The translations under genes and the position numbers were made by a program. Below, piece after piece: positions 17,938 through 26,521 of a DNA stretch of 64,000 bases. The DNA lies in contig NZ_JADPKA010000069.1 of the NCBI RefSeq assembly GCF_023073715.1, forward strand, positions 62,001 to 126,000, written 5' to 3'. The notes under the pieces were generated by a model. It worked only from the letters and a program-made list of their open reading frames with translations. It ran no database searches and was not told the origin of the DNA. Numbering within the stretch: position 1 is the first letter of the stretch; the number at the start of each line of letters is the position of its first letter. The DNA is from Bradyrhizobium sp. 164. GTDB taxonomy: Bacteria > Pseudomonadota > Alphaproteobacteria > Rhizobiales > Xanthobacteraceae.

Positions 17938-18033
17938 AGTGATCAACCTCGCTCTCTTAGGCTTGGCAGCCTGCGCGCGACAGGCTCGATTTGCCAAATC
18001 CAACAGTGCGACGGATTTCATGCAAACGCGGCG

Positions 18034-18354
18034 TCAAGCGGCCGATTGCGTCGTCGAGATCCAGCTCTTGTCCTCGTGCACCATGGTTGCCCCGTCGATC
18101 TTCGTCCCGGCCGCGACCTTGATAGTGCCGCTCTGTCCCAGTTCACGGGCCAGCACCTCGCGGTCACAGGCGTCCTCCCACAGCGAAATGGTGATGGACG
18201 CGACACAGTTGCTGATCATGCTGGTCAGCGCCCGCGCCTCCGACATGAAGCGGTCGATGCCAACAAGCAGCGCCAGGCCGGGCACCGGCAAATCCGGCAT
18301 GACCGAAAGGGTCGCGACAAGCGCGACGAAGCCGCTGCCGGTGACGCCTGCCAT
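18034..18354 (-). pseudogene. C-terminal remnant of C4-dicarboxylate transporter DctA
   Basis: About 106 codons whose first 75 match the end of DctA-type dicarboxylate:cation symporters: MAGVTGSGFVALVATLSVMP, then GLALLVGIDRFMSEARALT and the VASITISLWED tail. Intact DctA is about 430 residues, so roughly three quarters are missing. The conserved Asn of the usual 'RALTNxxGN' has become Ser (RALTSMISN). Upstream sequence on this strand shows no further similarity, so this is a 5'-truncated remnant and not a frameshift. Confidence 0.78.
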
Positions 18355-18787
18355 TTCAACCGGGCTGAAGGGGAAACGCTGACAGTTTGCCCGCTAAGCG
18401 GTGCAAGTCCGTTCCCCGACGAACCTGAGTTCCTGGATCAATCGGCCCGTTTGCTTCAGAGACATTTTGGCTCCCGCAGCCGGAGCGCCGCGTCGCTGCG
18501 AGCCGGCTGCGTTGCGTTCAGTCCTCATACCGCTTACAACAGCTGAGTCTTTCGCTGGCGGCGAGCAGGTGTGTGGAGCTGCGCATGGGCAGGCCAAGCC
18601 AGAACGCACAAGGCGAATTGATCGCTGCGAATTGATGCGGCGATTGGATCGATACGCGGGTCAAGCATCTCCGCGAGGCTCCATCCCACGACATTGGTCT
18701 GACAACATGGCGCTAGATCAGACTTCCGCCATGCGCTAGTGTTTTAGACGGCCGGCTAAAAACACCGGCCGTTTGAGGGAGAAAAAC
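18355..18787. promoter_or_regulatory. 433-base gap before sugar ABC operon, with hairpin next to the start
   Basis: No convincing gene is seen. The last part carries a perfect inverted repeat ACGGCCGG (18748-18755) and CCGGCCGT (18765-18772) ending a few bases before the GAGGGAG ribosome site of the binding-protein gene. It may be a repressor operator or a 5' mRNA hairpin controlling translation. The first part borders the dctA remnant and may be further decayed sequence. Confidence 0.5.
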
Positions 18788-20173
18788 GTGAGATCCAAGG
18801 TTATTGGCGCAGTATCATTGGCGGTCGCTGCGGTTGGGCTTTTCGCCGCCACTGCACCCGCCTTTGCGCAGCAGAAGACGATTACGGTCTGGTGGGGCAA
18901 GGGCTTCTATCGCTCCGAAGACGACGCGCTGATCGAGACGATCAAGAAGTTCGAAGCCAAGACCGGCATCAAGGTCGAATTGTCGCAGTACGCGATCCAG
19001 GACATGATTCCGAAGACGGTCGCGGCGCTCGATGCCGGCACGGTGCCCGACGTTGCCTACTCCGACTCCTATGACGTGCAGGCGCAGGGCAAGTGGGCAT
19101 ACGAGGGCAAGCTCGAGGACCTCACGGATGTCATGGAGCCGATCAAGGGCCGGTTCGTGCAGAACACGCTGGACGCGTCGATCCTCTACAACGACGTGAC
19201 CAAGAAGAAGGCCTATTACGGCTTCCCGCTGAAGCAGCAGAGCATGCACGTCCAGATCTGGAACGACATGCTGGAGAAGGCCGGCTTCAAGCAGAGCGAC
19301 ATTCCGACCGATTGGACGGGCTACTGGTCGTTCTGGTGCGACAAGGTGCAGCCGGCGATCCGCAAGGCGACCGGCCAGCGCATCTATGCCGTGGGCCAGC
19401 CGATGGGCGTGGAATCCACCGATGCCTTCCAGTCGTTCTACACCTTCATGGACGCCTACCACGTCAAGCTGGTCGACGACGACGGCAAGCTGCTGGTCGA
19501 TGATCCCAAGGTCCGCGAGAACCTGATCAAGGCGATGAAGGACTACACCGACACGTACATCAAGGGCTGCACGCCGCCGTCCTCGACGACGTGGAAGGAT
19601 CCTGACAACAACGTTGCCTTCCACAACAAGACGATCGTGATGACCCACAACTTCACGATCTCGATCGCGGCGAAGTGGTTCGAGGATTCGCAGAACCAGG
19701 CCCTCACCCAGGAACAGCGCGACGCCGGCAAGAAGGCCTATGAACAGGACATCATCACGGCGTCCTTCCCCAAGGCGCCGGATGGTTCGACCATCCGCTA
19801 CCGCTCCGACGTCAAGACCGGGCTGATCTTCACCGCGGCCAAGAACAAGGCCGAGGCCAAGCAGTTCATCAGCTTCCTGCTCCAGGAAGAGAACGTCCGT
19901 CCCTATATCGAGGGCGCGCTCGGCCGCTGGTTCCCGGTGACGAAGGAAAGCCAGGAAAGCCCGTTCTGGCAGGCTGACAAGCACCGCAAGGCAGTCTACA
20001 CGCAGTTCAAAGGCGGCACCGCCGCGTTCGACTTCACCAAGAACTGGAAATTCACGATTCTCAACAACGAGAACGTGTGGGCGAAGGCGATGAACCGGGT
20101 GGTGAGCGAGAAGGTTCCGGTCGACAAGGCCGTCGACGAACTGATTGCCCGCATCAAGCAGGTCGCGGGTTAA
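18788..20173 (+). CDS. Sugar-type ABC transporter substrate-binding protein
   Basis: 461 residues from GTG 18788, which follows GAGGGAG; the signal peptide is VRSKVIGAVSLAVAAVGLFAATAPAFAQ. The mature part is a family-1 solute-binding protein (UgpB/MalE-like): TVWWGKGFYRSEDDALIETIKKFEAKTGIKVELSQYAIQDM gives the usual first strand and helix, and LDAGTVPDVAYSDSYD the second motif. Ends with AVDELIARIKQVAG. First of three genes with two permeases; no ATPase gene is near. A sugar, polyol or glycerol-phosphate ligand is family expectation only. Confidence 0.92.
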   Translation: MRSKVIGAVSLAVAAVGLFAATAPAFAQQKTITVWWGKGFYRSEDDALIETIKKFEAKTGIKVELSQYAIQDMIPKTVAALDAGTVPDVAYSDSYDVQAQGKWAYEGKLEDLTDVMEPIKGRFVQNTLDASILYNDVTKKKAYYGFPLKQQSMHVQIWNDMLEKAGFKQSDIPTDWTGYWSFWCDKVQPAIRKATGQRIYAVGQPMGVESTDAFQSFYTFMDAYHVKLVDDDGKLLVDDPKVRENLIKAMKDYTDTYIKGCTPPSSTTWKDPDNNVAFHNKTIVMTHNFTISIAAKWFEDSQNQALTQEQRDAGKKAYEQDIITASFPKAPDGSTIRYRSDVKTGLIFTAAKNKAEAKQFISFLLQEENVRPYIEGALGRWFPVTKESQESPFWQADKHRKAVYTQFKGGTAAFDFTKNWKFTILNNENVWAKAMNRVVSEKVPVDKAVDELIARIKQVAG

Positions 20174-20221
20174 GTCGTCCGCCCCTCTCCCCGCGTTGCG
20201 GGGAAAGGTATAAGAACAACA

Positions 20222-20242
20222 CCGGCCGCGTTTCGCGGCCGG
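20222..20242 (+). terminator. Strong hairpin inside the ABC operon
   Basis: CCGGCCGCG-TTT-CGCGGCCGG is a perfect 9-bp stem with a 3-base loop, followed by CTTCTCTTT, 25 bases before the permease start. It could partly end transcription or protect the upstream mRNA, giving more binding protein than permease as is usual in such operons. A second weaker GC hairpin (CCCCGC-GTT-GCGGGG) lies at about 20190-20207. Confidence 0.65.
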
Positions 20243-20267
20243 CTTCTCTTTGAAGAGTTCGAAAAGA

Positions 20268-21140
20268 ATGGCGATCACGCTCTCTGGCGATCAGGCAATT
20301 CCCGGCCCGCCTCTGTCGTCGCGGCTGACCCCGGCGCAGGTCTGGGGCATCGTGCTGCTCGCGCCCTACCTGCTCGTTTTCCTGGCCTTCGTCGTTTATC
20401 CCGTCTGCTATGGGCTGTGGCTGGCGCGCGCTCCGGCGAACTACGTCGCGCTGTACAACGACCCGATCTTCGCCCGCGCCGCGGTCAACACGCTGATTTT
20501 CCTGGTCATCGGCATCAATATCAAGATGCTGATCGCGCTGTTCTTGTCCGGCTTCTTCGCCCAGCAGCGCACCTGGATCAAATGGCTCTCGGTGATCTTC
20601 ATCCTGCCCTGGGCGGTGCCGTCGATCCCGACCATCCTGTCGGTACGCTTCATGCTCAATCCCGAATGGGGCATGATCAACCACCTCATCTTTTCCTTCA
20701 CCGGCGATGACGGCCCGAACTGGCTGAACGATCCGACCGTGGCGCTGAGCATGGCGATCGCCGTGCACATCTGGAAGTCGCTGCCGTTCTGGACGCTGAT
20801 CCTGATCACCGGCCGACTTGCGATCTCGCACGATCTGTTCGAGGCCGCCGAGGTCGACGGCGCGAGCTGGTGGCAGAAATTCCGCTACATCACCTGGCCG
20901 TCAATGCAGACGCTGTACGTCACCTGCACGCTGCTCTCGATGATTTGGACGCTCGGCGATTTCAACAGCGTCTATCTGCTCACCGGCGGTGGCCCGGCCG
21001 ACCTCACGCACGTGCTGTCGACGCTCGGCATCCGCTATCTCCGGCTCGACCAGCTCTCGCTGGCCATGGCGTCGATCGTCTGCGCGATGCCGTTCGTCCT
21101 GCCGCTCGTGTACTTCATGATGAAACGGTTGTCGCGATGA
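20268..21140 (+). CDS. Sugar-type ABC transporter permease (MalF/UgpA type)
   Basis: 290 residues from ATG 20268. Hydrophobic helices begin with WGIVLLAPYLLVFLAFVVYPVCYGLWLA; the EAA loop is EAAEVDGASWWQKFRYITWPSM at about residues 195-216, and YLLTGGGPADLTHVLSTLGIRYL is the C-terminal segment typical of the MalF side. It sits 94 bases after the binding-protein gene behind a strong hairpin and shares ATGA with the next permease. A TTG at 20250 would add six residues but has no better ribosome site. Confidence 0.92.
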   Translation: MAITLSGDQAIPGPPLSSRLTPAQVWGIVLLAPYLLVFLAFVVYPVCYGLWLARAPANYVALYNDPIFARAAVNTLIFLVIGINIKMLIALFLSGFFAQQRTWIKWLSVIFILPWAVPSIPTILSVRFMLNPEWGMINHLIFSFTGDDGPNWLNDPTVALSMAIAVHIWKSLPFWTLILITGRLAISHDLFEAAEVDGASWWQKFRYITWPSMQTLYVTCTLLSMIWTLGDFNSVYLLTGGGPADLTHVLSTLGIRYLRLDQLSLAMASIVCAMPFVLPLVYFMMKRLSR

Positions 21141-22003
21141 AGCTCCCCGGCGTAAGCGAATTTTCTTGGCGTGACGTCGCGACCGAAGCGCGGCTGCTGC
21201 TGATCGGCATCCCCGTCTTCCTGTGGACGATGATCCCGATCTATCACATGTTCCTGTTCGCGATCTCCCCGAAGGAGGACGCGTTCTCGGGCAAGCTGTG
21301 GCCGGATCATCCGACGCTGCATAACTTCGAGATCGTGTTCAAGCAGCAGCATTACTTTCTGCGCGACTTTTACGTTCAGTTCTGGAATTCGACGGTGATC
21401 GCCGTCTCCGTCGGTGTGCTGACGCTGTTCATCGCAACCGCGGCGGCGTTCTCCATCTCACGGCTGAAGGTGCCGGGCGGACGCACCGTGCTGAACCTGG
21501 CGCTCTTCACCTATTTCATCCCCGCCGCGTTCCTCGCCGTGCCGATGTACCGCACCATGGGCAATTACGGCCTGCTCAACAATCACTGGTCGCTGATCCT
21601 GGCCATGGTGACGATCGCCTCGCCTTACGCGATCTGGGTGCTCAAGCAGGCCTCCGACAAGCTGCCGGTCGAGCTGGACGAAGCCGCCGTGATGGACGGC
21701 GCGACGACGCTGCAGATCTTCCGTCTGGTCTACCTGCCGCTGATGATGCCCTCGCTGGTCGCGATCGGCACCTATGCGGTGCTGCTCGCCTGGAACGAAT
21801 ATCTCTACGCGTTCCTGCTGCTCTCCAACGACCGCGAGATCACCCTCCCCGTCGCGCTCGGCAACTTCCTCGCCGCCGACGATTCCCCGTGGGAACTGCT
21901 GATGACCACCGGTTTCATCTACGCGCTGCCGCCGGCCGCGGTCTATTACGCCTTCCGCCGCTACATGGTGGGCGGACTGACGGCGGGTGCGGTGAAGTCG
22001 TAG
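21137..22003 (+). CDS. Sugar-type ABC transporter permease (MalG/UgpE type)
   Basis: 288 residues from ATG 21137, which overlaps the preceding stop by four bases. EAA loop: LDEAAVMDGATTLQIFRLVYLPLMMPSL around residues 175-202. NEYLYAFLLLSNDREITLPVALGNF is the usual MalG-type C-terminal region. It completes the transmembrane pair; the operon then ends without an ATP-binding gene, so a shared MalK/UgpC-type ATPase must be encoded elsewhere if the system works. Confidence 0.93.
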   Translation: MKLPGVSEFSWRDVATEARLLLIGIPVFLWTMIPIYHMFLFAISPKEDAFSGKLWPDHPTLHNFEIVFKQQHYFLRDFYVQFWNSTVIAVSVGVLTLFIATAAAFSISRLKVPGGRTVLNLALFTYFIPAAFLAVPMYRTMGNYGLLNNHWSLILAMVTIASPYAIWVLKQASDKLPVELDEAAVMDGATTLQIFRLVYLPLMMPSLVAIGTYAVLLAWNEYLYAFLLLSNDREITLPVALGNFLAADDSPWELLMTTGFIYALPPAAVYYAFRRYMVGGLTAGAVKS

Positions 22004-22011
22004 GCAAACTG

Positions 22012-22046
22012 GTCATTCCGGTGCACGCGCAGTGCACCCGGAATGA
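22012..22046. terminator. Hairpin between convergent ABC permease genes
   Basis: CATTCCGGTGCAC and GTGCACCCGGAATG pair around a short GCGCA loop with one bulge. It fills the 51-base gap between two convergent permease genes and probably ends both transcripts. The sequence type (TCATTCCGG...CCGGAATGA) also looks like a dispersed repeat. Confidence 0.65.
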
Positions 22047-22054
22047 TGCCTTCG

Positions 22055-22867
22055 CTACAGCGGCGCCGCGCTCTCGCCCTGTGAGCTCGACAGTTTCGAG
22101 ACGAGCGAGGCAATGACGATGACCACCGCGATCAGGGCGATCACCAGCGTGCAGATCGCGTTGATCTCCGGCTTCACCCCCAACCGCACTTCGGAGTAGA
22201 TCCGGATCGGCAGCGTCGCCGAGCCGGGACCCGTGGTGAAGCTCGCGATCACGAGATCGTCCAGCGACAGCGTGAATGCCAGCATCCAGCCGGCGACGAT
22301 CGCCGGCGCGATCAGCGGCAGCGTGACGGCCACGAACGCGCGGACGGGATCGCAGCCGAGATCCATCGCGGCCTCCTCCAGCGAGCGATCGAGCGAGCCG
22401 AGGCGGGACTGCACGACCACGGCGACGAAGCACATCGTCAGCGTGGTGTGGGCGATCGTCACCGTCCAGAAACCGCGCTCGGCGTTGAGCGCGACGAACA
22501 ACAGCAGCAGCGACAATCCGGTGATCACCTCCGGCATCACCAGCGGCGCATAGAGCATGCCGGAGAACAGCGTACGTCCGCGGAAGCGTTCACCGCGCGA
22601 CAGTGCGACCGCTGCGAGGGTGCCGAGTAGCGTGGCAATGGTTGCAGACGAGACCGCAACCCGCAGGCTCATCCAGGCCGCCTCGATCATGGCGCGGTCA
22701 TTGAAGAACTCGTGATACCAGCGCAGCGACCAGCCACCCCACACCGTCACCAGACGCGAGGCGTTGAAGGAATAGATGACGAGGATGAGGATCGGCAAAT
22801 AGAGAAACGCCAGCCCCAGCGCGAGCGAAGCGATGTTGAAGCGGGAGAGACGGGAGAGCTTGCGCAT
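22055..22867 (-). CDS. potI: Polyamine-type ABC transporter permease (PotI-like)
   Basis: 270 residues from ATG 22867, five bases after the potH stop. Helices start at LALGLAFLYLPILILVIYSFNAS. The EAA-type loop is EEAAMDLGCDPVRAFVAVTLPLIAPAIVAGWMLAF, with FTLSLDDLVIASFTTGPGSATLPIRIYSEVRLGVKPEINA as the usual PotC/PotI C-terminal signature (read in these two parts). An upstream in-frame start would run 15 codons into potH and is not needed. Polyamine specificity is inferred from the PotGHI gene order. Confidence 0.9.
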   Translation of the reverse strand: MRKLSRLSRFNIASLALGLAFLYLPILILVIYSFNASRLVTVWGGWSLRWYHEFFNDRAMIEAAWMSLRVAVSSATIATLLGTLAAVALSRGERFRGRTLFSGMLYAPLVMPEVITGLSLLLLFVALNAERGFWTVTIAHTTLTMCFVAVVVQSRLGSLDRSLEEAAMDLGCDPVRAFVAVTLPLIAPAIVAGWMLAFTLSLDDLVIASFTTGPGSATLPIRIYSEVRLGVKPEINAICTLVIALIAVVIVIASLVSKLSSSQGESAAPL

Positions 22868-22871
22868 CGTA

Positions 22872-23786
22872 TCAGCGCCCCTGTTCCAGTTGCCGCTTCT
22901 GGAGCCGCTCATATAGCAGAAGCGGTAGCAGCAGCATCACCAGCAGCACGATGGCCGCCGCGGACGCGACCGGCCAGTCCTTGTTGGTGAAGAATTCGAG
23001 CCAGAGGGTCTGGCCGATCATCAGCGAATTGGAGCCGGCGAGAAGATCCGGGATGACGAACTCGCCGACGATCGGAATGAAGCACAAGAGCACGCCGGCG
23101 CCGACGCCGGGCAGCGACAGCGGGAATGTGACGAGCCAGAACACCTGCCACGGCGGCGCGCCGAGATCGCCGGCCGCCTCCTCCAGCGCCCGCTCCATCT
23201 TGGCGAGCGTGGCATAGAGCGGCAGGATCATGAACGGCAAATAGGAATAGACGATGCCGATATACATCGCGCTGTCCGTGGAGAGCCACACCACGGGCTG
23301 GCTGACCAGATGCAGCGCCAGCAGGATCTGATTGAGCAGGCCATCGTGCTGGAGGATGTTGATCCAGGCATAGATGCGTATCAGGAACGAGGTCCAGAAG
23401 GGCACGATCACCAGCACCATCGCCACCGCCTGCCAGCGCTTCGGCAGCCGCGCCATGCCATAGGCGATGGGGTAACCGATCAGGAGCAGGAGCGCGGTCG
23501 CCGTGACCGCGACGATGAGACTGCGCGCATAAGCGAATACGTAGATGTCGTCGGAGATCAGCAGCCTGAAATTGTCAATCGACAACGCAGCAAGGGCCGT
23601 CTTCAGCGCTTCCCATCCCGCCGTCAGGTCGAACACGGGCTCGTAAGGTGGCTGAGCAATCGCCGTCTGCGACAGGCTGATCTTCAGCACGAAGCCGAAC
23701 GGCACCAGGAAGAACAGCGCCATCCAGAGGTAAGGCGCGATGGCAGCAAAACGCGCCGGCCGCGCGAAGATACGGCGGGAGCTCAT
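22872..23786 (-). CDS. potH: Polyamine-type ABC transporter permease (PotH-like)
   Basis: 304 residues. N-terminal helix APYLWMALFFLVPFGFVLKISLSQ, a long periplasmic loop, then RLPKRWQAVAMVLVIVPFWTSFLIRIYAWINIL, which is the PotB/PotH family pattern. The EAA loop is EEAAGDLGAPPWQVFWLVTFPLSLPG. The start overlaps the potG stop by four bases. It pairs with PotI in the inner membrane. Confidence 0.92.
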   Translation of the reverse strand: MSSRRIFARPARFAAIAPYLWMALFFLVPFGFVLKISLSQTAIAQPPYEPVFDLTAGWEALKTALAALSIDNFRLLISDDIYVFAYARSLIVAVTATALLLLIGYPIAYGMARLPKRWQAVAMVLVIVPFWTSFLIRIYAWINILQHDGLLNQILLALHLVSQPVVWLSTDSAMYIGIVYSYLPFMILPLYATLAKMERALEEAAGDLGAPPWQVFWLVTFPLSLPGVGAGVLLCFIPIVGEFVIPDLLAGSNSLMIGQTLWLEFFTNKDWPVASAAAIVLLVMLLLPLLLYERLQKRQLEQGR

Positions 23787-24955
23787 GACGACAGCACCAC
23801 GCAGTCGTCGGGCGTAAACCAGGCGATGACTCTCTGGTTCACACTGTAGGCATCGACGTCGAGGCGCGCGCTGTTGACGACTGAAGCTTGCACCATTCCG
23901 CCGTCGTCGAGCTTCACCTTATAGGTGGTGGTGCCCCCGAGATAGCAGATGTCGGCGATCACGCCGTCCAGACTGTTGATCGCCGTTTCACGGCCGGCCT
24001 CAAACACCGGCCCGCGGCGTGAGAGCTTGACCTTCTCGGGCCGGATTGCGACCGACAGTTTCGTCTCGCTCACCGGCTCGCGCGGCTCCGCCGCTACCAG
24101 CGTGCCCGCTTCACGGGTGGCGATCACCAGGCGATGCCCGTCGCGCAGCCTGAACTCGCCGTCGAACAAATTGACGTCGCCGACGAACTCGGCGATCCAG
24201 CGCGAGCGCGGCGCCTCGTAAAGCTCGCGCGGGGTCGCGACCTGCGCCAGCTTGCCGGCGTTCATCACACCGATCCGGCTCGCCATCGTCATCGCCTCTT
24301 CCTGGTCGTGGGTGACGATGATGAAGGTCATGCCGAGCCGGCGCTGCAGCTCCATCAGCTCGGCTTGCGTGCTCTCGCGCAGCTTCTTGTCGAGCGCGGC
24401 GAGGGGCTCGTCGAGCAGCAGGAGCTGCGGTCGGCGGGCCAGCGCACGGGCGAGCGCGACGCGCTGGCGCTGGCCGCCGGAGAGCTGGTCGGGCTTGCGT
24501 TTCTCCAGCCCCCCGAGCTTCACCAGCGCGACCATCTCCGCAACGCGCGCGGCAATGTCGGCGCGCGCCATACCGGCGCGCTTCAGGCCGAAGGCGATGT
24601 TGTCTTGTGACGACAGATGCGGGAACAGCGCGTAGCTCTGGAACATCATGTTGATCGGACGCTCGTGCGGCAAGGCCTGCGCGATATCCTTGCCCCCGAG
24701 CAGGATGCGCCCCTCGTCCGGCGCCTCGAAACCGGCGAGCATGCGCAAGAGCGTGGTCTTGCCGCAGCCGCTCGGACCAAGCAGCGCGAAAAACTCGCCG
24801 GCCCTGATGTCGAGCGACACGCCGTCCACGGCACGGAACGTCCCGAAGTTCTTGGAGACGCCCTCAATGCGCAGCAACGGCTGCCCGGCCACCGGATGTT
24901 GATCTCCGCTGGCCGCATTCGCCGCGGCGTCTGTTCTGGGCAACTCGTCCGTCAT
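23783..24955 (-). CDS. potG: Polyamine-type ABC transporter ATP-binding protein (PotG-like)
   Basis: 390 residues from ATG 24955 with AGGGA just upstream; a TTG four codons earlier is less likely. Walker A GPSGCGKT at residues 60-67, Q-loop in MMFQSYALFPHLS, signature LSGGQRQRVALARAL, Walker B LLLLDEPLAALD, and switch His in VTHDQEE. A C-terminal TOBE regulatory domain covers about residues 270-390. First gene of potG-potH-potI; the usual potF binding-protein gene is not upstream, where glpD lies instead. Confidence 0.93.
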   Translation of the reverse strand: MTDELPRTDAAANAASGDQHPVAGQPLLRIEGVSKNFGTFRAVDGVSLDIRAGEFFALLGPSGCGKTTLLRMLAGFEAPDEGRILLGGKDIAQALPHERPINMMFQSYALFPHLSSQDNIAFGLKRAGMARADIAARVAEMVALVKLGGLEKRKPDQLSGGQRQRVALARALARRPQLLLLDEPLAALDKKLRESTQAELMELQRRLGMTFIIVTHDQEEAMTMASRIGVMNAGKLAQVATPRELYEAPRSRWIAEFVGDVNLFDGEFRLRDGHRLVIATREAGTLVAAEPREPVSETKLSVAIRPEKVKLSRRGPVFEAGRETAINSLDGVIADICYLGGTTTYKVKLDDGGMVQASVVNSARLDVDAYSVNQRVIAWFTPDDCVVLSS

Positions 24956-25007
24956 GTTCCCTGCCAACCCCGATTCCGCCGCACGCTAGCGGCCGATCCT
25001 GCCTAGC

Positions 25008-26486
25008 TCAACCGGTTCGGGATGAATCGTTCACACCCGCCATGAACGCGGCCAGCGCGTCGCGATCCGCTGCGGGCATGGTCAGACCAAGCTTGGAACG
25101 GCGCCACAGGATGTCCTCTGGGAAGCGCGCCCATTCGTGGGTCATGAGATAGCGCACCTCGGCCCCCGTCAGCTCGGGACCGAAGGCGGGACCGAGCTCT
25201 TCACGGATCTTGGCCTCGCCGAGCACCGCCGCTAACCGCGAGCCGTAGGCGGCAACCAGCCGCTGGGCCTGCGGCTCCGAGAGAAAGCGCCACCGGTCGC
25301 GCGCGAGATCGACCTCGGTGTCAAAACGATTCCAGGCAAAATCCCCGCCGGGCAGCGCTGCGCCGGCGGTCCAGCGCGGCGACATCGGATAGAACCGCGC
25401 CAACTTCGTCACCGCCCTCTCCGCGCGCAGGCGCGACGTCGTAATGTCGCCGCCGAACATCGTGATCAACGGCGCCTTGCGCCGGCGCGCGTGGAACAGG
25501 GTCGTGCCATCACGTCTGCGTGCGGACGCCAGCGCCAGGTTGACGCCGGAGACCGTCCGGACCACGTCGGACGGGGTAACGCGCTCGCGGAAATAGCGGC
25601 TGGCCGCCTCGCAGAGATAGCTGATATCGGCCCCAGGCATCGCCACGATCGCGGGATCGCCGGTGAACTCACGCGTGACCGTGCCGATCAGGGTGAAGTC
25701 GCGCTCGAAGGGCCGGGCAAAGATCAGCCGTCCATCGTTGTTCTGCAAGACGTAGACGTTATCGGATTCGAACAGCCGCGGCACGATGATCTGGCTCATC
25801 TGCATGGCGGCCATGGCGAGCAACGGCTGCCGCAGCACAGTCTCCGCCACCACCGACGTCCAGGCCCCGGTCGCGTTGGCCAGTGCCCGGGCCGTGATCG
25901 TGCGGCGCTGGCCTCGATCGACCACCGCAAGCCGCCAGGCGTCGGTTCGATCGGCGCGGACGCAACGCGCGCCGGTCCGGATCACCGCGCCACGCTCGGC
26001 GGCATCGAGCGCCGTGACCACCACCAGGCGGGAATCATCGACGACGCAATCCGAATATTCGAACGCCATGCCGAACGGACGCTTCAGCGCGTTGCCAACC
26101 GGATGATGCGTGATGTCGAGGGTTGTCGCGACAGGCAGCCCGCTCCGGCTGGAGAGGCTGTCATAAAGGAATAGGCCGGCGCGCAGCAGCCATGGCGGAC
26201 GTTCGTCCGAATGGGCGGGAATGACGAACTGCATCGGCCGGACCAGATGCGGCGCGATCCTGAGCCAGGTCCGCCGCTCCATCAGCGCCCGGCGCACCCG
26301 CCAGAACCCGCGCCGTTCCAGAACCGACAGATCGCCGTGGATCAGCCGCGGCGTCGCCGACGACGCCCCGGCGCCGAGATCGCCCTGCTCGAACAGGACG
26401 ACCCGCAGACCACGGCCAGCCGCATCGCGCGCGAGGCTGACAGCGTTCAGGCCGCCGCCGATGATCGCAAGGTCGTAATCCGCCAT
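25008..26486 (-). CDS. glpD: Aerobic glycerol-3-phosphate dehydrogenase
   Basis: 492-residue FAD enzyme oxidising glycerol-3-phosphate to dihydroxyacetone phosphate at the inner membrane and passing electrons to quinone. The dinucleotide-binding fold opens the protein (MADYDLAIIGGGLNAVSLARDAAGRG), followed by SSATPRLIHGDLSVLER and FARPFERDFTLIGTVTREFTGDP. ATG 26486 puts the FAD motif at the expected place; an ATG run at 26522 would add 12 residues. No glpR, glpF or glpK is beside it. Thirty-five bases separate it from the GGDEF/EAL gene upstream on the same strand. Confidence 0.93.
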   Translation of the reverse strand: MADYDLAIIGGGLNAVSLARDAAGRGLRVVLFEQGDLGAGASSATPRLIHGDLSVLERRGFWRVRRALMERRTWLRIAPHLVRPMQFVIPAHSDERPPWLLRAGLFLYDSLSSRSGLPVATTLDITHHPVGNALKRPFGMAFEYSDCVVDDSRLVVVTALDAAERGAVIRTGARCVRADRTDAWRLAVVDRGQRRTITARALANATGAWTSVVAETVLRQPLLAMAAMQMSQIIVPRLFESDNVYVLQNNDGRLIFARPFERDFTLIGTVTREFTGDPAIVAMPGADISYLCEAASRYFRERVTPSDVVRTVSGVNLALASARRRDGTTLFHARRRKAPLITMFGGDITTSRLRAERAVTKLARFYPMSPRWTAGAALPGGDFAWNRFDTEVDLARDRWRFLSEPQAQRLVAAYGSRLAAVLGEAKIREELGPAFGPELTGAEVRYLMTHEWARFPEDILWRRSKLGLTMPAADRDALAAFMAGVNDSSRTG

Positions 26487-26521
26487 GAGCCGACGAGAAG
26501 GAGCGAAGCGCCCCATCATCA

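Noticed and set aside
18394..18609. 71-codon frame on the minus strand between the dctA remnant and the ABC operon
   Set aside because: No similarity to DctA or other families, and no good start context.
18815..20278. Open frame of 487 codons opposite the sugar-binding-protein gene
   Set aside because: Charged, repetitive sequence with no family features; it is an antisense shadow of a well-supported gene.
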